Origin: Natrinema gari JCM 14663
GTDB lineage: Archaea > Halobacteriota > Halobacteria > Halobacteriales > Natrialbaceae
Assembly (NCBI RefSeq): GCF_000337175.1
Contig: NZ_AOIJ01000049.1
Coordinates: forward strand, 79,214-143,213
Length of the DNA stretch: 64,000 nucleotides
Reading direction: 5' to 3'
The notes under the pieces: generated by a model
The model's input: the letters and a program-made list of their open reading frames with translations, nothing else
Database searches by the model: none
Told to the model about the DNA's origin: nothing
Translations under genes and position numbers: made by a program
In this document: positions 1 through 8,695 of the stretch, one piece after another
How positions within the stretch are numbered: position 1 is the stretch's first letter
Layout: each line of letters begins with the position of its first letter

Positions 1-1
1 G

Positions 2-985
2 AAGCTGCCGATCTTCTCCGGCTCGGGGCTGCCCCACAACGAACTCGCGCTCCAGATCGCCCGGCAGGCGACCGTGCCGGAAGAAGAGGAAGGCGACGAC
101 GACGAGGGCTCGGAGTTCGCCGTCATCTTCGGTGCGATGGGGATCACCGCAGAAGAGGCAAACGAGTTCATGGACGACTTCGAGCGCACCGGCGCGCTCG
201 AGCGCTCGGTCGTCTTCATGAACCTCGCGGACGACCCGGCAGTCGAGCGGCAGGTCACGCCGCGACTCGCGCTTACGACCGCGGAGTACCTGGCCTTCGA
301 GAAGGACTACCACGTGTTGGTCATCCTGACGGACATGACCAACTACTGTGAGGCGCTGCGCGAGATCGGTGCCGCACGCGAGGAGGTCCCGGGCCGTCGT
401 GGCTACCCCGGGTACATGTACACCGACCTGGCCCAACTCTACGAGCGGGCCGGTCGAATCGAGGGCAAGGAGGGGTCGGTCACGCAGATCCCGATCCTGA
501 CGATGCCCGGCGACGACGACACGCACCCGATTCCGGACCTGACCGGCTACATTACCGAGGGCCAGATCATGATGGATCGGGACCTCAACAGTCAGGGAAT
601 CGAGCCGCCGGTTAACGTCCTGCCCAGCCTCTCGCGGCTGATGGACGACGGGATCGGCGAAGGCCTGACCCGCGAAGACCACGGCGACGTCTCCGACCAG
701 ATGTACGCCGCCTACGCGGAGGGTGAGGACCTGCGCGACCTCGTGAACATCGTCGGTCGCGAGGCCCTCTCCGAGCGAGACAACAAGTTCCTCGACTTCG
801 CCGACCGCTTCGAGGCGGAGTTCGTCCAACAGGGATACGACACCAACCGCTCGATCGAGGACACGCTCGAGCTCGGCTGGGATCTCCTCTCGGACCTGCC
901 GAAGACGGAACTCAATCGGATCGACGAGGAACTCATCGCGGAGCACTACCGCGAAGAGGACGCCGAAGCCGTGCAGGCGGACTGA
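2..985 (+). CDS. atpB: A-type ATP synthase subunit B, 5'-truncated
   Basis: Regulatory, non-catalytic nucleotide-binding subunit of the archaeal A1Ao ATP synthase, part of the A3B3 head on the cytoplasmic face. The frame is open from base 2, so about 327 residues remain and roughly 140 N-terminal residues lie outside the window. Recognisable subunit B features are the segment [20 protein letters not shown] at the left edge, an acidic insert ([10 protein letters not shown]) typical of halophiles, and the run [18 protein letters not shown] further on. The C-terminal helical domain is complete and ends in a TGA. Subunit D lies about 6.4 kb downstream rather than directly after it. The identification is secure. 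Confidence 0.97.
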   Translation, partial: KLPIFSGSGLPHNELALQIARQATVPEEEEGDDDEGSEFAVIFGAMGITAEEANEFMDDFERTGALERSVVFMNLADDPAVERQVTPRLALTTAEYLAFEKDYHVLVILTDMTNYCEALREIGAAREEVPGRRGYPGYMYTDLAQLYERAGRIEGKEGSVTQIPILTMPGDDDTHPIPDLTGYITEGQIMMDRDLNSQGIEPPVNVLPSLSRLMDDGIGEGLTREDHGDVSDQMYAAYAEGEDLRDLVNIVGREALSERDNKFLDFADRFEAEFVQQGYDTNRSIEDTLELGWDLLSDLPKTELNRIDEELIAEHYREEDAEAVQAD

Positions 986-1259
986 TCGGCTCAGGTTTAC
1001 TGGGATCGATCTTCCATCGGGGATCGTTGATACTGTTGTCGTACAACGGTGACAGACCACCCGTGTTCATTCTCGCTGATCGCGGAACTGGAAAGCGATG
1101 CCTGCGTCCGGCGAAAACCACAGACGAGTCGCTGATCGTCTAGACCAACGGCTTTCGGGCGTCCGAACCGCTCGAGGAAGACGACGCATTCGACCGTGAA
1201 TACGTTGTTGACCCGTCTCGGCAGAAAGCTTATGTATTCTTGCAGGAATTAATTTTTTG

Positions 1260-2021
1260 ATGGAACGACGTGATTTACTCACGACAGTTACAGGCTCGGC
1301 CCTCCTGCTTTCTGCTGGCTGTCTCTCGAACTCGTCACAAACTCGAGCTAGCGATGCTGACTCGTCACAATCTCGAGTTTGCGATGCTGTTGAGATTACC
1401 CGAGCGTCCGTCTCCGTGGACTTCGGGTGTGGTGCCGGTCCACTTCGGTCAGGGAGTGTCGAGGGACAAGCAGGGGACTGCAACGAAGAACTGATCCTCG
1501 AAATGGTCGACGAGGACGAGACCATCGAGGAAGTTCCCTTCGAGACCAATCACGGTCGGTGGTCGGTCGGTTTCGGCGAGGGGACAGGACAAGTCCGGAC
1601 GATTCCCAGTCCCGGCGACAAACGTGTACGGATTCGTGGCCCAGAGAGGGAGATCCTTGCGTCGGCGCAACTCACCGTGTCTCACTATCTGGATGCACCA
1701 AGTGTCAAGGTTTGGCGGCCCGAGTTCGAGCCGAAGACAGTGTCGGTCGGCGAGGATGTCACGGTGAGATTCAGCATTGCAACGTTCGGTGCTGGGACGG
1801 CATTCACTGCCACACTCCTGGTCGACGGCGAAGCGGTAGAAACTCGCGACGGGAGAGTCGACAGTGAGACAGACTGTCAACATGCCAGCGGCCCGGAGTA
1901 CGAGTTCAGTTACACCTTCGAGGAACCGGGTGAGCACGAACTGGCGGGCAGAATCGCCGTCGACGGTTCCTCAAAGGGAGGTGGGACTACGTCGATTGGC
2001 ACGGTGACCGTGACCCAGTGA
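1260..2021 (+). CDS. Secreted lipoprotein with a CARDB-like domain
   Basis: A protein of about 253 residues beginning MERRDLL with a short hydrophobic stretch and a lipobox ending SAGC, so it is predicted to be exported and anchored by a lipidated cysteine near residue 21. The ATG was chosen over a TTG one codon upstream. After the cysteine comes a Ser/Thr-rich linker that contains an imperfect duplicated 10-residue unit. The C-terminal half (VSVGEDVTVRFSIATFGAGT and onward) reads like an Ig/CARDB-type beta-sandwich, often found in cell-surface adhesive or binding proteins. An A/T-rich promoter-like stretch lies directly upstream. No specific function is recognised, and the gene sits between two ATP synthase subunits with no obvious link to them. 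Confidence 0.75.
   Translation: MERRDLLTTVTGSALLLSAGCLSNSSQTRASDADSSQSRVCDAVEITRASVSVDFGCGAGPLRSGSVEGQAGDCNEELILEMVDEDETIEEVPFETNHGRWSVGFGEGTGQVRTIPSPGDKRVRIRGPEREILASAQLTVSHYLDAPSVKVWRPEFEPKTVSVGEDVTVRFSIATFGAGTAFTATLLVDGEAVETRDGRVDSETDCQHASGPEYEFSYTFEEPGEHELAGRIAVDGSSKGGGTTSIGTVTVTQ
1331..1390 (+). repeat. Imperfect 30-bp tandem duplication in a lipoprotein linker
   Basis: Two adjacent 30-base units, starting at 1331 and 1361, both begin CTCGTCACAA and match at 26 of 30 positions by eye. They encode the post-lipobox linker, which therefore repeats the pattern SSQ(T/S)R. The unit is in frame, so it lengthens the tether without disrupting the protein. Confidence 0.8.
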
Positions 2022-2034
2022 GCCAGGACACGAT

Positions 2035-2211
2035 ATGCTGCTCGTGTCGTGGATCGCGTACCAGGTCGTGTGGTTCGTCGGGACCGAAGGACTCGATATC
2101 CTTCCCAGAACTGGGAGACCGGGCATTCGTGCTGCTCGAACTCTCCGCAAAGGTCGGATCGGGTTCGTGGTACTCCAGACCCACCCGGTGCTCGACGCTG
2201 CGAACATCGTG
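2035..2211 (+). pseudogene. Decayed bacteriorhodopsin C-terminal fragment
   Basis: Three successive reading frames reproduce helices F and G of a proton-pumping opsin. Frame 1 (2050-2106) gives WIAYQVVWFVGTEGLDILP. Frame 3 (2106-2123) gives QNWETG. Frame 2 (2123-2164) gives AFVLLELSAKVGSG, in which the Schiff-base lysine codon survives at 2150-2152. Frame 1 then resumes (2164-2211) with FVVLQTHPVLDAANIV. The intact opsin elsewhere in this window has YPVVWILGTEG, YWETAAFMVLDLSAKVG and GVILLQSRSVLE at the matching places. At least three frameshifts and the loss of helices A-E make it a pseudogene. Divergence from the intact copy (for example LLQSRSVLE against VLQTHPVLD) suggests a different opsin lineage rather than a recent duplicate. 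Confidence 0.85.
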
Positions 2212-2282
2212 CGAGCGGGCGACAGTTCGGTAAATCCCATCACCGCTTTTCCGCTCGGTACTTACACGGCGGAACCACCACT

Positions 2283-2458
2283 GCGACCATCTGGACCGTC
2301 AAGGACGAGTTCGGCTGGTACCTCAAACACGTCTACGGGGCGACCGAGACCGGGCCACTGATCACGACCTGCCGACGATCGCGACCGATAAGGTCCAGAA
2401 GTACAAACTTCGCCAGGGCGAGTGGGATGATAAAGAGCGGATGGTCGGACAGGGATGA
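2283..2458 (+). pseudogene. Acyl-CoA synthetase (AMP-binding) remnant with internal deletion
   Basis: One frame (2283-2368) encodes ATIWTVKDEFGWYLKHVYGA then TETGPLITT, matching the adenylate-forming core (FGWYLKHLYGATETGPLIT) of the intact acyl-CoA synthetase further along this window. At 2369 the reading changes frame and jumps to the extreme C-terminus: LPTIATDKVQKYKLRQGEW then DDKERMVGQG and a TGA, matching LPKTATGKIQKYELRKREW of the intact enzyme. About 190 residues between these parts and the entire N-terminal domain are missing. It lies directly after the opsin remnant on the same strand. No function is expected. Confidence 0.85.
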
Positions 2459-2578
2459 CGCTCGCGGCCGGCGGGGGGTAGGGACCGAACCCAACTGCTT
2501 CGTGTCGCTACGGCCACCTATATAGGTCAGCATTCCAAACATAGCAACGGATTAGTACGTTTTGGCGGATGCTCGGGT

Positions 2579-3724
2579 ATGTCCGAGTCGACAGGGACGA
2601 CACGACGCGCAGTGCTTTCGAGTGGGGCCGCCGCCGGGACCGCCACGATGGCGGGCTGTCTGAGCGATTTCACCGGCGGGAGCGGTGGGCAGACGTTCAC
2701 CGTCGGTCACGGCGACTACGAAACCGAGGTCGACTCCTCAGCGTTCCCCGACGAACTACAGATCTACTGCGTTCAGACCGGCTGGTCGAACTGGGGAGCC
2801 GTCATGGAAGCGTTCGAGGACGAATACGACCTCCCGCTGTACGACGCGCAGGGCTCCTCCGGCGAAGCCCTCGAGGACATGCGCGCGAACGCCCGAAACC
2901 CGACCCATTCGGCGTACAACGGCGGCTACTCGTTCGGCCTCGAGGCGATGAACGACGGGCTGACGAGCGACTACAAGCCGGCCAACTGGGACGTCGTTCC
3001 CGACGATCTGAAGACCGACAACGGCCACGTGACCGCGACCCGACAGATGACGACTGCGGTGACCTACCGGGCCGATGTCTACGAGGAGCGGGGACTGGAC
3101 GCCCCCGAAACGTGGGAGGACCTGAAACACCCCGACATCGCACAGGACCTCGCGTTCACCCCGCCCCACACCGCCAACGGACAGGCCTCCGCGCTATCGG
3201 TTAACCGGGCCTACGGCGGCGACCTAGACGACCTCGATCCGGTCATCGAGTACCACGAGGTGATCGCCGAGCATGGCGCGGACTTCCGGCGCAACGTCGA
3301 GGGGCCGATGACCGCCGGCGAGATTTCGACCGTCGTCGAGTACGACTACACCGGCCTCAATCTCAAGTACAACAACGACGAGTTCGACGAGGACCAGATC
3401 GAGGTCGCGATCCTCGAGGGGCCCGAGGGCGAACCGGGCGCGATGAACGTCCCCTACGGCTACGCCCTCCTGCGGAACGCGCCCAACCCCGAGGCGGCGA
3501 AGCTGTTCATGGACTACGTTCTGACCGAGGAGTGCCAGTCGTTGTTCTTCGACGCCTACGTCCGTCCGATTCGGGCGAGCGAACTCGACCAGCCCGACGC
3601 GTTCCCGGACCAATCGTCCTACGAAGCTGCCGGATTCACTGTCGACCAGCAGACCCTCGTCGAGAACCAGACTGACATTCAGGAGGAACTCGTCGACCGA
3701 ACGCCGCTGCAGGGAGCCCAGTGA
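2579..3724 (+). CDS. ABC transporter substrate-binding lipoprotein (PotD/Fe3+/thiamine-type)
   Basis: Extracellular solute receptor of the adjoining ABC importer, 381 residues. The N-terminus has a twin-arginine stretch (TTRRAVL) followed by a lipobox ending MAGC, with the lipidated cysteine at about residue 27, the usual haloarchaeal Tat-lipoprotein arrangement. The mature part is a family-1 type periplasmic-binding fold (ELQIYCVQTGWSNW near the start; PYGYALLRNAPNPEAAKLFM near the end, the typical capture-domain helix). It is followed by two permeases and an ATPase on the same strand with 6 bp, 1 bp and 82 bp gaps, so this is one operon. The substrate is unresolved: polyamine, iron, thiamine and phosphonate receptors all share this layout. 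Confidence 0.88.
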   Translation: MSESTGTTRRAVLSSGAAAGTATMAGCLSDFTGGSGGQTFTVGHGDYETEVDSSAFPDELQIYCVQTGWSNWGAVMEAFEDEYDLPLYDAQGSSGEALEDMRANARNPTHSAYNGGYSFGLEAMNDGLTSDYKPANWDVVPDDLKTDNGHVTATRQMTTAVTYRADVYEERGLDAPETWEDLKHPDIAQDLAFTPPHTANGQASALSVNRAYGGDLDDLDPVIEYHEVIAEHGADFRRNVEGPMTAGEISTVVEYDYTGLNLKYNNDEFDEDQIEVAILEGPEGEPGAMNVPYGYALLRNAPNPEAAKLFMDYVLTEECQSLFFDAYVRPIRASELDQPDAFPDQSSYEAAGFTVDQQTLVENQTDIQEELVDRTPLQGAQ

Positions 3725-3730
3725 TCGCGG

Positions 3731-4654
3731 ATGTCGGTCCGGAAATCAGCGACGGCGTCGGTCCGTCACCTCGCGGCGCTCGCGTCGACGACCGCCCGTC
3801 CGACGACCGAACGCGAGCGCGAACGCCGACGGATCGCGGTCCTCTGTCTCCCCTTCTTCGCGCTCGCGATCGTGGCTGGATTCGTCCCGCTGGCGATGCT
3901 CGTCCGGATCAGCCTCGCGGAGGATACGATCTGGATGGCAGGCTGGTCGCTCGAGGCCTGGGAGACGCTCGCGACGACCCCGACGTACCGGCGGGTCGCC
4001 TGGAACACGCTGTGGTTCGTCGGGCTGGCGACGGCAGTCAGCGTCGCGCTCGGCGTCGCCGTCGCACACGTCCTCGAGAAGTACGACCTGCCGGCGAAGC
4101 GAGTCGTCGTCGCGGCGGTGTCGTTCCCGATCGCACTGCCGGGGATCATTGTCGCGTACCTGATCGTCGTCTTGCTGGGGCGGCAGGGGCTGGTGACGAA
4201 CGCGGTCGCCGTCGCGACGGGTGGGGCACCGCTCGACCTCGCGAGCGCGACCGCGATCACCGGTCTCTTTCTCGGGTACGTCTACTCGTTGCTCCCGCGG
4301 GCGACCATGGTGTTGCGCGGGACCTACGCGGAGATCAACACGCAGGCCGAAGAGGCAGCGCACACGCTCGGTGCGAGCCGGTGGCAGACGTTCTATCACG
4401 TTACGCTTCCCGAGATCCGTCCGGGAATCGTCGCCGCCGTGATTCTCACGTTCCGCTCCGGGCTCGCGATCTTCGGGACCGTGTTGATCCTGCAAAGTCA
4501 TCGAGTAGTCACGCTCCAGATACACGAGGAGACGAGCGTCGGCTCGTACAGCCCGGACGTCGCGGCCGCGATCGGGCTGGTCTACGTGGCCTTCATCGTC
4601 GCGTTCACGTTCGTCGGGCTGCGGTTCGTCGACAATGACGCGGTGGAGATCTGA
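3731..4654 (+). CDS. ABC transporter permease 1
   Basis: Inner-membrane subunit of the importer, 307 residues with about six predicted membrane helices (first near residues 36-60, others near 93-115, 126-150, 172-195, 230-255 and 275-300). The cytoplasmic EAA coupling loop is visible at residues 208-230 (EEAAHTLGASRWQTF...P), which contacts the ATPase. It starts six bases after the binding-protein stop codon, and its own stop is one base short of the second permease start, so the genes are probably translationally coupled. It resembles the PotB/FbpB/PhnU permease group. Confidence 0.9.
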   Translation: MSVRKSATASVRHLAALASTTARPTTERERERRRIAVLCLPFFALAIVAGFVPLAMLVRISLAEDTIWMAGWSLEAWETLATTPTYRRVAWNTLWFVGLATAVSVALGVAVAHVLEKYDLPAKRVVVAAVSFPIALPGIIVAYLIVVLLGRQGLVTNAVAVATGGAPLDLASATAITGLFLGYVYSLLPRATMVLRGTYAEINTQAEEAAHTLGASRWQTFYHVTLPEIRPGIVAAVILTFRSGLAIFGTVLILQSHRVVTLQIHEETSVGSYSPDVAAAIGLVYVAFIVAFTFVGLRFVDNDAVEI

Positions 4655-4655
4655 G

Positions 4656-5603
4656 ATGACCGGACCCACGGAATCGGACGAGACCGACAGCGGCCCGGCG
4701 TCGGCTGCCGAATCGGAACGGGCCGATCCGCGCCCGGACGGCGGCACTACCGAATCGGCTACCGCCGAGAAGTGGTCGCGATCCGGGACGGCGCTGTCGA
4801 CGGCGGTCGGTCGCCCGCTTCTGGTCGGCGTCGTCACGGTCGTCGTCGCGTTCCTGACCGTCCCGGTCATCGTCACGTTCGTTTCGTCGTTCGCGGGGTC
4901 GGCGGCCGGCGTCGTCCCCCGAGGGTTTGTTACGTTCGAACACTGGCAACAGGTACTCGGCTTCGGCACTCACGGCGTGCAAGCGAACGCGATCCCCGGG
5001 CTGGCCTTCAGTCTCGCGATCGCGACCGGCGGCATGCTCCTGAACGTGGTCATCGGCGTTCCGGTCGCGTACGCGCTCGCGCGATACGACTTCTACGCCC
5101 GGGACTGGGTCAACACGCTCGCGATCCTGCCGCTCGTACCGGGGCTGATCCTCGGGATCGCCTTCGTCCAGACCTATCCGAACCACGGTCGGTCGGCGCT
5201 GGGATTGCTCGCCGGCTACTGTCTGCTCAAATCGCCCTACATGGTGTTAACCGTCCAGAGTTCCTTCCAGTCGATGGAGCTGGTCCGCCTCGAGGAGAGT
5301 GCCCGATCGCTGGGTGCCTCGTGGCCCCGAACCGTCCTGACGATCATCATCCCCCACGCCAAACGCGGGATCGTCGCCGGCTGTATCATCACCTGGACGC
5401 TCGCGGCCGCGGAGTTCAACTTCACGTACATGGTCGCAAGCGGGAGTCCGGATCCGTTCGCCATCTTCCTCTACCGGAACATCTCGAACGCGACGCATCT
5501 GCAGTCGGCGGCGGCCGTGTCGGTCTACTTCACGATCGTCGTAGCCGCGATACTCGTCCTCCAACTGCTCGGCAACAGGGGGTTCTCGACCGCACAACGA
5601 TGA
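4656..5603 (+). CDS. ABC transporter permease 2
   Basis: Second membrane subunit of the same importer, 315 residues. The ATG at 4656 was chosen over an in-frame ATG seven codons upstream because the latter overlaps the preceding gene. An unusually long polar N-terminus (about 45 residues rich in Glu, Ser and Thr) precedes the first helix (LLVGVVTVVVAFLTVPVIVT). The EAA loop is present (EESARSLGASWPRTVLTIIIP). It resembles the PotC/FbpB second permease. The receptor, two permeases and ATPase together form a complete high-affinity uptake system. Confidence 0.9.
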   Translation: MTGPTESDETDSGPASAAESERADPRPDGGTTESATAEKWSRSGTALSTAVGRPLLVGVVTVVVAFLTVPVIVTFVSSFAGSAAGVVPRGFVTFEHWQQVLGFGTHGVQANAIPGLAFSLAIATGGMLLNVVIGVPVAYALARYDFYARDWVNTLAILPLVPGLILGIAFVQTYPNHGRSALGLLAGYCLLKSPYMVLTVQSSFQSMELVRLEESARSLGASWPRTVLTIIIPHAKRGIVAGCIITWTLAAAEFNFTYMVASGSPDPFAIFLYRNISNATHLQSAAAVSVYFTIVVAAILVLQLLGNRGFSTAQR

Positions 5604-5685
5604 CATGGAGACACACTGTCGATCGGCAACCGAATCGAATCGCACACCGACCTCGGCTCGCGACGGCAACCGGCGGTGACCGACG

Positions 5686-6705
5686 ATGAGCGATGTCACC
5701 CTCGAGTCGCTCACCAAGACATACGGCGACGAGACGGCCGTCGACGGGATCGATCTGACGATCCGGGACGGCGAAATCCTCGGAGTCGTCGGTCCCTCGG
5801 GCTGTGGGAAGACGACGACGCTGCGGACCATCGCGGGATTCGAGACGCCCACGCAGGGCCGGGTGCTGTTCGACGAGGTCGATGTTACTCACGTCCCACC
5901 CGAAGAGCGCAATGTCGGGCTGGTCTTCCAGTCCTACGCCCTGTTCGACACCATGACTGTCCGCGAGAACGTCGCGTTCGGACTGAAGATGCAGGGCGTC
6001 CCAAAAGCCGAGCGCCGCGAGCGGGCCGACGACCTGCTCGCCATGCTCGACATCGCCGAGCTGGCCGACCGGCGGCCGACGACGCTGTCGGGCGGCCAGC
6101 AACAGCGGGTCGGCCTCGCGCGGGCGCTCGCGATCGAACCGCACGTCCTCCTGCTCGACGAGCCGATGACGGGGTTAGACGCCGAACTCAAGCGCCGACT
6201 GCGCGACGAGATCGGCGACCTGCTGGCCGATCTCGAGGTGACCACGCTCTATGTCACTCACGATCAGGAGGAGGCGATGGCGATGTGTGATCGGATCGCG
6301 GTGCTGTCCGACGGCACGCTCGAGCAGGTGGGTCCGCCCGCGGAGATCTATCGCCGCCCCGCTACCCCCTTCGTCGCGAACTTCATCGGGAGTTCGACCC
6401 TCCTCGAGGGCGTCGCCGAGAACGGCCACGTCGATCTGGGCTTTACCGAACTGCCCGTGGACGCCGAGACGGACGGGGCAGTGCGGGTCGCAGCCCGGCC
6501 CGCCGCCTTCGAACTCGACGAGGGACAGATCGCGGCCGACGTGACGGACGTGACCTACCTCGGGGACCGGACCCAACTCGCGGCGACGCTGCCCGACGAC
6601 ACGACGGTGACGCTGCATGCCGACGGGATCGACGGCTACCGGGTCGGCGACTCGATCCCGCTCTCGATCGACGAACAGCGGGTCCACGTCCTCGAAGCGG
6701 GGTGA
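5686..6705 (+). CDS. ABC transporter ATP-binding protein (PotA-like)
   Basis: Motor subunit of the importer, 339 residues. Walker A is at residues 36-44 (GPSGCGKTT), the Q-loop at about 82 (FQSYALF), the ABC signature at 134-138 (LSGGQ), Walker B at 155-160 (LLLDEP) and the switch histidine at TLYVTHDQEEA. After about residue 240 comes a C-terminal TOBE-type beta domain, as in PotA/UgpC/FbpC, which often senses substrate or regulates transport. It is the last gene of the operon, separated from the second permease by 82 bases, and a minus-strand gene converges behind it. Confidence 0.93.
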   Translation: MSDVTLESLTKTYGDETAVDGIDLTIRDGEILGVVGPSGCGKTTTLRTIAGFETPTQGRVLFDEVDVTHVPPEERNVGLVFQSYALFDTMTVRENVAFGLKMQGVPKAERRERADDLLAMLDIAELADRRPTTLSGGQQQRVGLARALAIEPHVLLLDEPMTGLDAELKRRLRDEIGDLLADLEVTTLYVTHDQEEAMAMCDRIAVLSDGTLEQVGPPAEIYRRPATPFVANFIGSSTLLEGVAENGHVDLGFTELPVDAETDGAVRVAARPAAFELDEGQIAADVTDVTYLGDRTQLAATLPDDTTVTLHADGIDGYRVGDSIPLSIDEQRVHVLEAG

Positions 6706-6743
6706 CAACCGAGCGACGGCACCGGCCGCAGCGAGACTGGATG

Positions 6744-7052
6744 CTACGTGCGTCGATCGCCCCACTCGTCGCGGTCGTCCCGGTCGACCCCTGCTGGCCG
6801 GCCGTCCCGCGCGTCGGGCTCGCGGTGAGCGCCCCATTCCGCGGCCGTGTCATCGTCGGCGTCCGAACGGGTTGCTCCGACCGATCCGTCGGCCGTACGA
6901 GTCGGCTCGCGGCCGCCACGCTCTTTTGCGATCCGTTCCGCCTCCGCACGATCGACCACGGTCGGGGCCGACGTTTCCCGACTGATCGCCAGCCAGAGGA
7001 CGAACGGAACCACCAGGAGCGCGAGGACGATGAGTCCGAAAACGACGGACAT
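6744..7052 (-). CDS. Small single-pass membrane protein, unknown function
   Basis: About 102 residues if translation starts at the ATG giving MSVVFGLIVLALLVVPFVLW; an ATG ten codons upstream is possible. The N-terminus is one membrane helix. The rest is a strongly polar, Asp/Arg-rich cytoplasmic tail, consistent with a haloarchaeal single-span protein. It converges on the ABC operon and is divergent from the following zinc-ribbon gene. No family is recognised. The frame is supported mainly by the clear hydrophobic segment and typical codon use. Confidence 0.55.
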   Translation of the reverse strand: MSVVFGLIVLALLVVPFVLWLAISRETSAPTVVDRAEAERIAKERGGREPTRTADGSVGATRSDADDDTAAEWGAHREPDARDGRPAGVDRDDRDEWGDRRT

Positions 7053-7116
7053 GGTGTGGTGACGACTCGAGATGCCAGTCACAAAGATTTTATGAACTGA
7101 CAGGTGATGGGGAACT

Positions 7117-7320
7117 ATGAGAGACGACGAGCACGGCTGTCCGAAGTGCGGTCACACGGAGACGGAGATCGACGAAATCTCGACGACGGGGAGCGGTCTC
7201 TCCAAGATGTTCGACATCCAGAACAGGCGGTTCCACGTCGTGAGCTGTACGAACTGTGGCTACTCGGAACTCTACAAGGGGCAGTCGTCGGGCGACATGG
7301 TCGACCTGTTCCTCGGGTAA
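7117..7320 (+). CDS. Zinc-ribbon nucleic-acid-binding-type protein
   Basis: A 67-residue protein with two CxxC knuckles, CPKCGHTETE at residues 8-17 and CTNCGYSEL near residue 44, separated by about 33 residues. This is the usual single zinc-ribbon arrangement. The central piece (SGLSKMFDIQNRRFHVVSC) and the C-terminal YKGQSSGDMVDLFLG are characteristic of the small COG3478-like zinc-ribbon family. The target is unknown. It lies upstream of atpD on the same strand with a 110-base gap. Confidence 0.8.
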   Translation: MRDDEHGCPKCGHTETEIDEISTTGSGLSKMFDIQNRRFHVVSCTNCGYSELYKGQSSGDMVDLFLG

Positions 7321-7430
7321 GTACCCTCCTCGAGAGCGACCCGCTGCCGTCGATTTCCCGCGTCTCGAGCGCGAGCGGTGCGCGGAAACTGTAAACAGTT
7401 ATCCGACTGGGCCCGCTATCCCCCCACAAG

Positions 7431-8159
7431 ATGGCCAACGACGTCAAGCCCACCCGCAAGAACTTGATGGCGATCGAGGATCGCATCGAGCTCTCCGAGC
7501 GGGGTCACGGCACGCTCGAGAAGAAACGCGACGGGCTGATCATGGAATTCATGGACATTCTGGACAAGGCCCAGGACGTCCGCGGCGACCTCGCGCAGGA
7601 CTACGAGGACGCCCAGAAGAAGATCAACATGGCCCGTGCGATGGAGGGTGACGTCGCCGTCCGCGGTGCTGCCTCGGCGCTGCAGGAACACCCCGAGATC
7701 ACCACCGAGTCCAAGAACATCATGGGCGTCGTCGTCCCGCAGATCGAATCCTCGCGGGTCTCCAAGAGCCTCGACCAGCGCGGCTACGGGATCATGGGCA
7801 CCTCCGCCCGCATCGACGAGGCCGCCGAGGCCTACGAGGACCTCCTCGAGAGCATCATCCTCGCCGCCGAGGTCGAGACGGCGATGAAGAAGATGCTCCG
7901 GGAGATCGAGACCACGAAGCGCCGCGTCAACGCCCTCGAGTTCAAGCTCCTGCCCGAACTCTACGAGAACCAGGAATACATCGAGCAGAAACTCGAAGAA
8001 CAGGAACGCGAGGAGACGTTCCGCCTGAAGAAGATCAAGGAAAAGAAGGAAGCCGAGGAGAAGGCGGAGCGAGAGGCCGAGCGGGCAGCCGCCGAAGAGG
8101 CAGCGCTCGAGGACGCACAGTCGGAGACCGCCGCGCAGTCGCCCGCGGCCAACCAGTAA
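7431..8159 (+). CDS. atpD: A-type ATP synthase subunit D
   Basis: Central-stalk subunit that couples rotation between the membrane rotor and the A3B3 head. The 242-residue protein is almost wholly alpha-helical. Family landmarks are the N-terminal [20 protein letters not shown], the central [20 protein letters not shown] and the late [16 protein letters not shown]. The last 45 residues are a Glu/Ala/Lys-rich coiled-coil extension ([17 protein letters not shown]). It is separated from atpB by the lipoprotein, two decayed genes and an ABC transporter operon, so it must have its own promoter here. Confidence 0.96.
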   Translation: MANDVKPTRKNLMAIEDRIELSERGHGTLEKKRDGLIMEFMDILDKAQDVRGDLAQDYEDAQKKINMARAMEGDVAVRGAASALQEHPEITTESKNIMGVVVPQIESSRVSKSLDQRGYGIMGTSARIDEAAEAYEDLLESIILAAEVETAMKKMLREIETTKRRVNALEFKLLPELYENQEYIEQKLEEQEREETFRLKKIKEKKEAEEKAEREAERAAAEEAALEDAQSETAAQSPAANQ

Positions 8160-8213
8160 AACGGACCGTCCCACCGCCGAACGACCGACCAGTCACCTGC
8201 ACATCCGATCCCG

Positions 8214-8639
8214 ATGACTTGTTCCGAGTGCGGTGCCCCCACGATCCAGTTGTCCGTGCCGGCAGCGTACCGCACGGACGCACCGTCGGCGGCCGCCGTC
8301 GTCTCGTTTTGTACCCGCTGTCTGTCACTCGAGCCGGCTCCGCAAGCGGACCGCGACGGAACCGGAACGGATGATGGAGAACCCGCTCCCGCCGATTTCC
8401 AACGCGTCAGCGACGCGTTCCCGACACGGCCCGAGCGTGCAGTGCCACTCGCGCTGGCACTCGGTCTCTGCTCGTCGCTGGCGACGAACCGAACCGATAT
8501 CGAACTGCTGCTCAGGGAAGTCGAAGGAGCCGGCGGGGACCCGCTGTTGGTACTCGAGCGTCTCAGCGACGATCCGTCGGTCGAGCCGGCGTTCGATCTC
8601 GAGCGGCGACGCCACCAACTCGAGCAGTTGCTCTACTGA
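8214..8639 (+). CDS. DUF6276-like small zinc-finger protein
   Basis: A 141-residue soluble acidic protein. Two cysteine pairs (MTCSEC at the start and FCTRC near residue 34) suggest a structural zinc site, followed by an Asp/Pro-rich linker and a helical domain (PLALALGLCSSLATNRTDIE and LLVLERLSDDPS). I associate this architecture with the haloarchaeal DUF6276 family, whose function is unknown. It follows atpD with a 54-base gap and may be read from the same transcript. Confidence 0.65.
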   Translation: MTCSECGAPTIQLSVPAAYRTDAPSAAAVVSFCTRCLSLEPAPQADRDGTGTDDGEPAPADFQRVSDAFPTRPERAVPLALALGLCSSLATNRTDIELLLREVEGAGGDPLLVLERLSDDPSVEPAFDLERRRHQLEQLLY

Positions 8640-8695
8640 AGCGAGCCGACGCGTCGAAAAGCGGGTCGGCGAGTTCGATGACCCGAAGCGGTTGC

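Noticed and set aside
2049..2525. A 158-codon open frame in the fossil zone that could be taken for a gene.
   Set aside because: Only parts of it match opsin or acyl-CoA synthetase and those matches continue in other frames, so it is a mosaic of decay, not a gene.
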